Positions 1-5,430 of a stretch of DNA of 5,526 nucleotides are shown one piece after another; the first letter of the stretch is position 1, and each line of letters begins with the position of its first letter. The DNA comes from Prevotellaceae bacterium (GTDB lineage Bacteria > Bacteroidota > Bacteroidia > Bacteroidales > Paludibacteraceae). Where the stretch lies: positions 1 through 5,526 of the forward strand of contig JAITNR010000073.1 of NCBI GenBank assembly GCA_031290375.1, read 5' to 3'. A program made the position numbers and the translations under genes. Under the pieces are notes generated by a model, which had not been told where the DNA came from, searched no databases, and saw only the letters and a program-made list of their open reading frames with translations.

Positions 1-14
1 TTTAAAACTGACAT

Positions 15-55
15 TATTCCGTTCAGCAGGATTTGCAATTCTGCTGAACGGAGTA
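15..55. repeat. Long near-perfect hairpin (palindromic repeat or terminator)
   Basis: The arms CCGTTCAGCAG (19-29) and CTGCTGAACGG (41-51) are perfect inverted complements. Pairing continues outward to 15/55 with one G-T wobble, and inward through 31-33/37-39 after another wobble, leaving a 3-nt loop at 34-36. This gives roughly 19 pairs. It lies at the 3' end of the minus-strand permease fragment and even contains that frame's stop codon. It could therefore be a terminator, but no run of T follows on either strand. A palindromic intergenic repeat is equally likely. Confidence 0.6.
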
Positions 56-334
56 TAAGCATTTGTAGTGCAAAAAATAAAAAGACGGATTATAAATTCG
101 GGCTATTCGCCCCTTTTTTTCAACCCATACACCACAACAGGCACTCACAAAATAAAACGCTGACAACCCCCAAAGAAAAGCAAATTCTTCCCCTGTTTCG
201 TACAGATTTGCCTGCATCGTATTTATCTTGATAATTCCCTGCACTCCGTGAGTTGAGGGGAACAGATAACTGATTGCTTTCCAAAACGGCACTATATTTG
301 ACTGTGGCCAGGAAGCACCGCCCAAAAACAGCAT
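23..334 (-). pseudogene. ABC-2 type transporter permease, C-terminal fragment
   Basis: The translation from 334 downward contains LFLGGASWP, then FPSTHGVQGIIKINTM, then a hydrophobic segment around EFAFLWGLSAFYFVSAC. This pattern is typical of the C-terminal end of ABC-2 type membrane permeases (drug or polysaccharide exporters of the YhhJ kind) in Bacteroidetes. About 80 residues are recognisable. The rest of the permease, including its other membrane helices, is missing: upstream of 334 the frame continues directly into transposase sequence. The last 20 or so residues (after WVEKKG) run through repeat sequence and do not look like native protein, so the original stop was probably near 90-115. 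The reading frame of this segment is intact, but it cannot make a working transporter. The family call rests on recalled motif patterns, not on a search. Confidence 0.7.
29..99. repeat. Three near-palindromic 13-mers spaced 28-30 bp
   Basis: GGATTTGCAATTC (29-41), GCATTTGTAGTGC (59-71) and GGATTATAAATTC (87-99) share a pattern of about five bases, a 3-nt centre and five bases. The first and third match GGATTnnnAATTC exactly; the middle one is more diverged. Their starts are 30 and 28 bp apart. The first forms the core of the 15-55 hairpin. They look like a degenerate short intergenic repeat that has grown into, or replaced, the end of the permease fragment. No function can be read from them. 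Confidence 0.4.
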
Positions 335-1098
335 CTGTAAAAACTCAGGCTTAATATCGTGAAATGTATTAATTAGTTGTCTTTTTGCATTGCTTATAGC
401 GATGTGCACTCAAGGCAAAATCTCTCCTACTTTTCCCTTGGGTATCACTTGTGCATTGTACTTGGGAATGAATCCTTTCAAATCAACATTATGAGGTCGA
501 ATCGTCCGTGTCTATTTCCGTAACATTACCGGCAAGTTTTTTGACCTATTCGTTGATGGTTTCGCTCGTCAAATCTTCTATCACTTTCATTTTCAGATAA
601 CCAACACGGCGTGGCTTTTTTCCTTTTTGAGACGATTCTACAAGTTCACTCTCTGCCATCACCAACACTTTTGTTTTTTTCTGACTGCCACGACCGCGTT
701 TTAACGGCTTGTCTTTCTCGCCCTACGGTATTTCTGTCGAAAAATAACCCTCGTCCAACTCTATACGACTTGCCAAAATATACTCGCCATCACGTTTTCC
801 CATTGCTTCTCGCAATTTGTGCGCCATGTGCCATATCGGGTGATAACGCTTGTGTCCCAACTGTCGCTGCAACTCTTTGGCTGAAAAACTTTTCTTGGTC
901 GAGGTTAAAAGTGCATGGCGATAAACCAGTATCGATAGGGCAATTTGGATTTGTGCATGACCGTATTGGCACTCAAACTCTGACGATGTCCGCATATTGC
1001 TTGCACTCGTAACTCTCCTTGTCCCGCTTCCAGTAATGTGCCGTGCCGCCACATTTGGGACATACAACGCCCACATGTTCGCGATATTCCTTGAACAT
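335..1098 (-). pseudogene. Decayed IS1595-family (ISXO2-like) transposase
   Basis: When frames are bridged, a transposase of the IS1595/ISXO2 family can be followed along the minus strand. It shows an N-terminal zinc ribbon (CPKC at 1051-1062, third Cys at 1003-1005, fourth Cys at 992-994), then WFIAMH and LLTSTKKSFSAKELQRQLGH. The catalytic aspartate in ELDEGYF is at 753-755 and the second in TDDSTSY at 501-506. A K-R-rich stretch (KRGRGSQKKTK) lies between them. The N and K of HIAISNAKR are at 389-391 and 383-385. Lesions are a 2-nt insertion at 995-996, a 1-nt deletion at 910/911, TAG at 723-725, TAG at 546-548, a 1-nt insertion at 489/490, and TGA at 410-412 where family members have Trp (LPW-VH). 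The C-terminal domain after IKPEFLQ is missing and replaced by permease sequence. Residues normally preceding FKEYR also appear to be lost. It is certainly inactive. Confidence 0.88.
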
Positions 1099-1122
1099 TG
1101 CTTCGCTCCACTCGCAATGACG
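1096..1122. repeat. Palindromic repeat of the CATTGC...GCAATG kind
   Basis: CATTGC at 1096-1101 and GCAATG at 1114-1119 are inverted complements, with TTCGCTCCACTC between them and GACG continuing the motif to 1122. On the minus strand this reads GTCATTGCGAG followed by a GAGCGAAGCAATG end. I recognise this layout as a short interspersed repeat found in many bacterial genomes; it gives spurious peptides of the RHCE-S-EA kind. It sits exactly at the 5' edge of the recognisable transposase sequence and is in frame with it. Confidence 0.5.
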
Positions 1123-1239
1123 AAAAGGAATGTCTGAATAATGAACAATGAAGCGTTCTCTACAGACTTATTTTATTTCATTTTGGTATAAGGTTTATGC
1201 TTGCATTTTTTTATCACTCAAATCTCTCAAAAAAAAATC

Positions 1240-1270
1240 TTTGTAAGCAATGACAAAAATATTACCTTTG
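1240..1270 (+). promoter_or_regulatory. Bacteroidetes-type promoter for nadC-nfo
   Basis: A -33 TTTG at 1240-1243 and a -7 TAccTTTG at 1263-1270 are separated by 19 nt, matching the Bacteroidetes primary sigma factor consensus (TTTG, 19-20 nt, TAnnTTTG). Transcription would start at about 1275-1279. That leaves a leader of only about 10 nt before the nadC ATG at 1287, with no Shine-Dalgarno sequence. Confidence 0.85.
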
Positions 1271-1286
1271 CATAAAATAATAAAAA

Positions 1287-2147
1287 ATGACAGAAATAAC
1301 CGGTTTTAACGACTACAAAAAATTTATTCCACTTTGGTTTGCCGAAGACATCGGGGATGGCGACCACACAACACTTTCCTCTATTCCTGAAAATGCTTTG
1401 GGAAAGTCGCAGTTGATTGTCAAAGACAACGGAATTTTGGCAGGCGTGGAAGCGGCACGCGAGATTTTCAAAAACCTTGACCCAACGTTGCAAATGACTG
1501 TTTACAGGCACGATGGCGAAGATGTTAAATATGGTGATATTGCCTTTGTGGTGGAGGGCAAAATCCGTTCGCTTTTGCAGACAGAACGTCTGATGCTCAA
1601 TATTATGCAACGAATGAGCGGAATTGCCACTCGCACACACGAGTACGTTAAACTGTTGCAAGGCACAAAAACACAGGTGCTCGACACCCGTAAAACCACG
1701 CCCGGACTGCGTTTGCTCGAAAAGGAAGCAGTGCGTATCGGCGGTGGCGTAAATCACCGTACAGGGCTGTTCGATATGATTTTGCTGAAAGACAATCACG
1801 TAGATTTCGCAGGCGGAATCGCAAACGCCATTCACAGAGCTAAGGATTATTTGAAACAAAAGGGCAAAAATCTGAAAATCGAAATTGAGGTGCGAAACTT
1901 TGACGAATTGCAGCAAGTAATTGACACAGGCGGAGTGGATAGAATTATGCTTGATAACTTTTCGCCCGAAAACACCCGAAAAGCCGTTCAAATAATTAAC
2001 CTACGCTATGAAACCGAGTCTTCTGGCGGAATTACACTCGAAACAATCCGCCTATATGCCGAATGTGGCGTAGATTACGTTTCTGTCGGAGCTTTAACAC
2101 ACTCGGTCAAAAGTCTGGATATGAGTTTTAAGGCAATTAAAAATTAA
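1287..2147 (+). CDS. nadC: Nicotinate-nucleotide diphosphorylase (carboxylating), quinolinate phosphoribosyltransferase
   Basis: NadC converts quinolinate and PRPP to nicotinate mononucleotide, CO2 and pyrophosphate, the step where the de novo NAD pathway joins the shared route (EC 2.4.2.19, cytosolic). The 286 residues match the usual family length. Visible hallmarks are an N-terminal open-face domain; E100-R101 and LNIMQRMSGIATRT (104-117); the LDTRKTTPGLR loop with R135 and K136; GGGVNHRTGLFDMILLKDNH (152-171) with H157, R158 and K168; the acidic barrel residues E201 (EIEV) and D223 (MLDNF); and the phosphate-binding SSGGI (245-249) and SVGALTHS (266-273). All expected substrate-binding residues are present, so it should be active. 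The ATG start is fixed by the promoter just upstream. It is the first gene of a probable operon with nfo, 18 nt downstream. A long open frame antisense to it is a codon-usage shadow. Confidence 0.97.
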   Translation: MTEITGFNDYKKFIPLWFAEDIGDGDHTTLSSIPENALGKSQLIVKDNGILAGVEAAREIFKNLDPTLQMTVYRHDGEDVKYGDIAFVVEGKIRSLLQTERLMLNIMQRMSGIATRTHEYVKLLQGTKTQVLDTRKTTPGLRLLEKEAVRIGGGVNHRTGLFDMILLKDNHVDFAGGIANAIHRAKDYLKQKGKNLKIEIEVRNFDELQQVIDTGGVDRIMLDNFSPENTRKAVQIINLRYETESSGGITLETIRLYAECGVDYVSVGALTHSVKSLDMSFKAIKN

Positions 2148-2165
2148 TTCAATTACAAATTAAAA

Positions 2166-3035
2166 ATGAAATATATCGGAGCACACGTAAGTGCAGCGGG
2201 CGGAGTTGAGCAATCACCGCTCAATGCGAATGAAATAGGGGCAACTGCTTTTGCTCTTTTTACCAAAAATCAAAGACAGTGGGTTGTACCACCGTTGAGC
2301 GACAGTTCTATAGAAAAATTTACGGCAAACTGCCAAAAATTTGGCTATACGGCAAAACAGATTTTGCCACACGACAGTTACCTGATAAATCTCGGCTCGC
2401 CCGACAGGGAGGGGCTTGAAAGGGCTCGTAACGCATTTAATGATGAGATGAAACGCTGTCAAATGCTTGGGCTTGACAGGCTGAATTTTCATCCGGGGGC
2501 ACATCTCAATAAAATTTCGGTACAGGAGTGCATAAAACTGATTGCCGAATCAATTAACATTGCCCTTTTGCATACTTCGGGCGTTACGGCGGTGATAGAA
2601 AACACTGCGGGTCAAGGCTCAAACCTTGGTTACCGGTTTGAACACCTCGCCTCGATTATAGAACTTGTTGACGACAAGGCTCGAATTGGCGTGTGTATCG
2701 ACACCTGCCACGCTTTTGCAGGCGGATACGATTTGTCTTCAACAGACGGTTTTGAAAGGACTTTTGCCGATTTTGACAGAGTAATTGGCTTTAACTACCT
2801 GAAAGGAATGCATTTGAACGATGCCAAAAAGGGCTTGGCATCGCGTGTGGATAGGCACGAACAGCTTGGAGAGGGCACTCTTGGATATGAACTTTTTCGC
2901 CTCATTATGCAGGACAATCGTTTTAACGGGATGCCTCTGATACTGGAAACACCCGATGAGAGCCGTTGGAAAGAGGAGATAGCCAAGTTAAAGGAATGGG
3001 CAGGACAACCTATTTTTTCTTCTGCTCAATCTTAA
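2166..3035 (+). CDS. nfo: Endonuclease IV (AP endonuclease)
   Basis: Endonuclease IV cleaves the DNA backbone 5' of abasic sites and removes 3' blocking groups during base-excision repair (EC 3.1.21.2). It is a TIM-barrel enzyme with three zinc ions. All nine metal ligands known from the E. coli enzyme are present, at the same residue numbers: H69, H109, E145, D179, H182, H216, D229, H231 and E261. They lie in the signature segments FHPGAH, VIENTAGQGSNLGYRFEHLA, CIDTCHAFAGGYD, MHLNDAKKGLASRVDRHE and LILETPD. The 289 residues are a normal length. The N-terminus MKYIGAHVSAAGGV is typical, which supports the ATG at 2166. The gene follows nadC after 18 AT-rich nt with no visible promoter or terminator, so it is probably co-transcribed. 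Its last 26 nt overlap the convergent lipoprotein gene. No link in function with NadC is evident. Confidence 0.98.
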   Translation: MKYIGAHVSAAGGVEQSPLNANEIGATAFALFTKNQRQWVVPPLSDSSIEKFTANCQKFGYTAKQILPHDSYLINLGSPDREGLERARNAFNDEMKRCQMLGLDRLNFHPGAHLNKISVQECIKLIAESINIALLHTSGVTAVIENTAGQGSNLGYRFEHLASIIELVDDKARIGVCIDTCHAFAGGYDLSSTDGFERTFADFDRVIGFNYLKGMHLNDAKKGLASRVDRHEQLGEGTLGYELFRLIMQDNRFNGMPLILETPDESRWKEEIAKLKEWAGQPIFSSAQS

Positions 3036-4890
3036 TCAATTCGTTTGGTTTTTGTTGCAGGAGCGGAAATTCCAGATAGTCCCAATACTCCTCTGCGTCC
3101 CACATTTCACGCAGTTCAAAATAATATGGGTAATAATAAACCGCTTCAGGTTGCTGCCTATCGGCGTATTTGCCTGTGTCCCACCCGCCGTTTTGGTTTT
3201 CATCAACAAAAAGACGCGCATAATAAACCCCCGCGTTCAGATTTTCAAATTTTATCAAATCTTTAGTAACTGCCTGTGTTTTAAGAATTTTATCGTCCTT
3301 GTCGAGCAGTTGCACCACCTCTTTGTCGGTGTGAAAGCCCATTTCCAATGTCAAGGAAGCGTATGTATCCTTTGAACGACAGGTAAAATTTAACGATAAT
3401 TTGTTATTAACCTTTCCGTAAATATCGTAAAACATTGCCGAATCTGCCACAAGACGATAAGTTTCAGTCGGTTTCCAACTGCCTGCTATGTAGTATTTTA
3501 AGCCGATAGAGTCGTCCTTTGAAAACTCAATTTTTTGCCTGACCCAATTGGTATCGACCTTTTGCTCTACGACAAGAGTTTTTCCCCTGTCAAAAAAAGT
3601 GGGTGAAACAAAGTTGAGAAGTACTCTGTCAAAATAGTTGAAAGAAGTTGAAAGATTGGTGTTTATGTTCAAAAATTCCTGTTTGGGCTTGTCGTTTTTT
3701 TGTTTCACATTTTGCTTTTTGGCAGCAACAGCATTTTTTTTTAGATTAAAATTCAAAGTGTCGGTTTGAGCAACAAGATTGTTTAAAGAATCGGACTTAA
3801 GGTAAGTGATTTTTACTTTCAGGCTGTCATTATTCCAAGCCAAAGAGTCTTTTAGCCAATAGGTTATACTGTCTTTTCGGCTGTTTGACTGAACAAAAAC
3901 AGCGTCTTCAAATGGAAAATTCAATGCTTCAATTTTTGGCAAAGAATCGTTTATATCATTGAAAAACAAAGAGAATTGATACTTATCCTTTCTCTCGCTT
4001 TTTACAAGATATTGTCGATGAAATTCTTCTGTAAACACTTGTAAAATAATGGAATCGGGGAGAAACTTAGTTCTGTTAGTCGTTTTTATGGAATCCACGA
4101 GGCGAATTGTAGTGTCGTTGTTCTGTTCGGTCTTGGCGATAGAATCCCGCCAAACAGTATCCGAAACGGTTATAATTTCAAAGGTCGGAGTAAAAACCGA
4201 ATCCAAAAAGGCAATTCGTTCATTTGGCTGGTCGAAGATAAAATTTCCGCCAATATCTTCAAGCGCATAGATTTTATAGTTGCCCTCTTTGATGTTGCGT
4301 ATGGTGAATTTGCCCTGTTCATCGGTCTTTGCAATACGGTCAAAGGGCAATTTGTTAAATGCCGTGTCCGATAAATTCTGATGAATGCCGATAAAAATAT
4401 TCGGTACAGGATTAAGGTTTGAGGCATCAATCAGAACCCCACTCATTTTCAGAGTGTCAATGTGTGAACTTGTTGAAAATGAGAACGAATAACCCGTTAG
4501 GGCGTTTTTTTCGTTGTTGTCCACAATCGCCTTTCCGAAGTCTATGGTGTAGGTGGTATTTGCTTTCAAACTATCTATCAGGTCAATTAAAACTCTTCTG
4601 CCCAACGCCTTAACCACAGTGGGTTTTAGCTGCGGCGGCGACACCACCACGTTGTCAAAGGCGTTGTTTATCAATACATTTTCATCAAAAAGTATTTCTA
4701 TTCGGTTTTTGGTGTAGTTCAATGCACCGTTTTCGGGCTTGCTTTTGAGCGGTACGGGCGGTGTGTGGTCAATAGGTCCGCCTTGAGGTCCACTACCGCG
4801 ATTGGCGCAAGCCAAAACAAAATATCCAGCCGTTATTATGCAAACTACAAGGCAAATTATTGATAAATTGGATTTTATATTTTCAAACAT
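3010..4890 (-). CDS. Ig-like domain lipoprotein of unknown function (Bacteroidetes type)
   Basis: This gene encodes 626 residues starting MFENIKSNLS. A hydrophobic signal segment (about 9-27) ends in the lipobox VLAC with C28 as the lipidation site, so the product is probably a membrane-anchored lipoprotein exported across the inner membrane. After a Gly/Pro linker (GSGPQGGPIDHTPP), residues 43-141 look like an SbsA-type Ig-like domain (IEILFDENV, VVVSPP, NTTYTIDFG, IVDNNEKN). Residues about 148-235 look like a transthyretin/carboxypeptidase-regulatory-like sandwich (TDEQGKFTIRNIKEGNYKIYAL). A middle region rich in D-S and T-D pairs follows, then a Lys-rich linker at 384-404, another probable beta domain, and a C-terminal sandwich with DENQNGGWDTG (563-573), a possible Ca-binding loop. 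The track-style start 30 nt further upstream is rejected because it lies in the promoter -7 region. I recognise the architecture as common in Bacteroidetes; its function is unknown to me. Confidence 0.9.
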   Translation of the reverse strand: MFENIKSNLSIICLVVCIITAGYFVLACANRGSGPQGGPIDHTPPVPLKSKPENGALNYTKNRIEILFDENVLINNAFDNVVVSPPQLKPTVVKALGRRVLIDLIDSLKANTTYTIDFGKAIVDNNEKNALTGYSFSFSTSSHIDTLKMSGVLIDASNLNPVPNIFIGIHQNLSDTAFNKLPFDRIAKTDEQGKFTIRNIKEGNYKIYALEDIGGNFIFDQPNERIAFLDSVFTPTFEIITVSDTVWRDSIAKTEQNNDTTIRLVDSIKTTNRTKFLPDSIILQVFTEEFHRQYLVKSERKDKYQFSLFFNDINDSLPKIEALNFPFEDAVFVQSNSRKDSITYWLKDSLAWNNDSLKVKITYLKSDSLNNLVAQTDTLNFNLKKNAVAAKKQNVKQKNDKPKQEFLNINTNLSTSFNYFDRVLLNFVSPTFFDRGKTLVVEQKVDTNWVRQKIEFSKDDSIGLKYYIAGSWKPTETYRLVADSAMFYDIYGKVNNKLSLNFTCRSKDTYASLTLEMGFHTDKEVVQLLDKDDKILKTQAVTKDLIKFENLNAGVYYARLFVDENQNGGWDTGKYADRQQPEAVYYYPYYFELREMWDAEEYWDYLEFPLLQQKPNELIKIEQKKK

Positions 4891-4909
4891 CAGATTTTTT
4901 GTTAGTGTG

Positions 4910-4941
4910 CAAAGATACAATAAACTTCTGAATTTGGCAAA
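4910..4941 (-). promoter_or_regulatory. Bacteroidetes-type promoter for the lipoprotein gene
   Basis: Read on the minus strand, TTTG (4941-4938) and TAtcTTTG (4917-4910) are 20 nt apart. The predicted transcript starts near 4903, about 13 nt before the ATG at 4890-4888. This placement rules out the alternative upstream start at 4920, which would lie before the transcription start. Confidence 0.85.
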
Positions 4942-5052
4942 TATTTACTGCCGTATTTGGCGTATTTTCATTTCCGAAGTTGGTAAAAAAAAACCGGACA
5001 ACTCCACTCGCGAGATTCTCCGATTTTCGAGAAAAAATATTGTTGTTGTCAG

Positions 5053-5093
5053 TTCCCTTAAGGGCTTTAAAGGCTATAAAGCCCTTAAAGGAA
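5053..5093. repeat. Long hairpin built from 9-bp units
   Basis: The arms 5053-5069 and 5077-5093 pair at 16 of 17 positions: twelve in a row next to the 7-nt loop (5070-5076), one C-A mismatch (5057/5089), then four more. The same stretch reads as four 9-bp units: CCCTTAAGG, GCTTTAAAG, GCTATAAAG and CCCTTAAAG (5055-5090). It lies 25 nt past the stop codon of the minus-strand SUMF1 fragment and upstream of the divergent-side promoter of the lipoprotein gene. It may act as a terminator for the SUMF1 gene, but no T-run follows it directly on that strand, so a palindromic repeat is also possible. Confidence 0.6.
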
Positions 5094-5117
5094 ACTTCCC
5101 AACTGCTTCGAGGAAGC

Positions 5118-5380
5118 TCAAGGATTCACTGTAGTATAGGCAAGCCGAAAACCATAGCCGGCGTCGCGGATGTACGGTTTGTCGCCGTAGCGGTCGGACA
5201 CGCGACAGAAGTTCTTGGAGGTGTAATAGCCGCCGCCGCGCCGCATACGTTCGGAGCCTACAGGAGGGGCATCCACACCAGTCGGAGTAGGTTTAGCAGC
5301 TGATACCAGCAACAAGTCCCAACACCATTCCCACAGGTTGCCGGTCATATCACACAAGCCAAGAGTATTGGGTAATTTCT
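5118..5380 (-). pseudogene. SUMF1/formylglycine-generating-enzyme-like protein, C-terminal fragment
   Basis: The minus strand encodes LPNTLGLCDMTGNLWEWCWD, then PTPTG, RMRRGGGYYTSKNFCRVSDR and YGFRLAYTTVNP before a TGA at 5118-5120. The GNxWEWCWD, RGG, CRVSxR and GFRL blocks in this order are the C-terminal signature of the FGE-sulfatase (SUMF1) domain. About 85 residues are present out of a normal domain of more than 200. Upstream the homology stops at about 5372-5378, and an in-frame TAA follows at 5397-5399, where the left end of an IS element begins. The gene thus seems interrupted by that insertion, and its 5' part should lie beyond the window. The first of the two active-site cysteines of true FGE is not visible (GGGYYTS instead of a Cys-containing segment), so the parent protein was probably a SUMF1-domain protein with another role. 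The family's usual Tyr is Cys in LGLCDM. Confidence 0.82.
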
Positions 5381-5395
5381 CTTTTGGTATAAGCG

Positions 5396-5426
5396 TTTAG
5401 GTCGCCCAAAAAAAATGCTACCTTTG
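5396..5426 (+). promoter_or_regulatory. Transposase promoter inside the IS left end
   Basis: TAccTTTG at 5419-5426 is a full -7 box of the Bacteroidetes type. A degenerate TTTA is at 5396-5399, 19 nt upstream. The GTG start at 5431 is only 4 nt past the box, so the transcript would be leaderless or nearly so, or translation would begin at a later codon. Confidence 0.6.
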
Positions 5427-5430
5427 TAGC

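Larger units (their letters stand above)
335..1122 (-). mobile_element. IS1595/ISXO2-type insertion sequence remnant
   Basis: This is the body of a dead insertion sequence, recognised only from its transposase. I could not identify terminal inverted repeats or a target-site duplication. The left boundary (about 335) is where the transposase joins the permease fragment. The right boundary is uncertain and set at the palindromic repeat ending at 1122. It belongs to a different subgroup from the element entering at the right edge of the window, because its zinc-ribbon region starts with FKEYREHVGVVCPKC rather than with the KTREKF-type N-terminus seen there. Confidence 0.7.

Noticed and set aside
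15..99. Possible CRISPR array because of about 29-bp spacing of similar 13-mers
   Set aside because: The similar parts are only 13 bp and vary, there are just three, and no cas gene is nearby. A palindromic intergenic repeat fits better.
100..120. Plus-strand GGGC-TATTC-GCCC stem followed by a T-run, like a terminator
   Set aside because: The stem has only four pairs, it lies in the end of the minus-strand permease frame, and no plus-strand gene is seen upstream. The T-run is simply the reverse of a Glu-Lys-Lys coding stretch.
611..1012. 133-residue open frame on the plus strand in the left region
   Set aside because: It is antisense to the transposase remnant, whose zinc ribbon and catalytic motifs explain the same bases. 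The plus-strand product shows no recognisable motif.
1227..1991. 254-residue open frame on the minus strand opposite nadC
   Set aside because: It lies almost wholly antisense to nadC, which has every family motif. It has no promoter, and its composition is rich in Phe, Cys, His and Val, as expected for the reverse of a coding frame.
5016..5033. Small TTCTC/GAGAA inverted repeat followed by A-rich sequence
   Set aside because: Five pairs with an 8-nt loop are expected by chance in AT-rich DNA, and no gene ends beside it.
4802..5303. Two overlapping plus-strand open frames of 107-110 residues
   Set aside because: They cover the lipoprotein promoter, the 9-bp-unit hairpin and the antisense of the SUMF1 fragment. 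Their repeated LKGFKGYKALKG-like peptide comes from the hairpin units.
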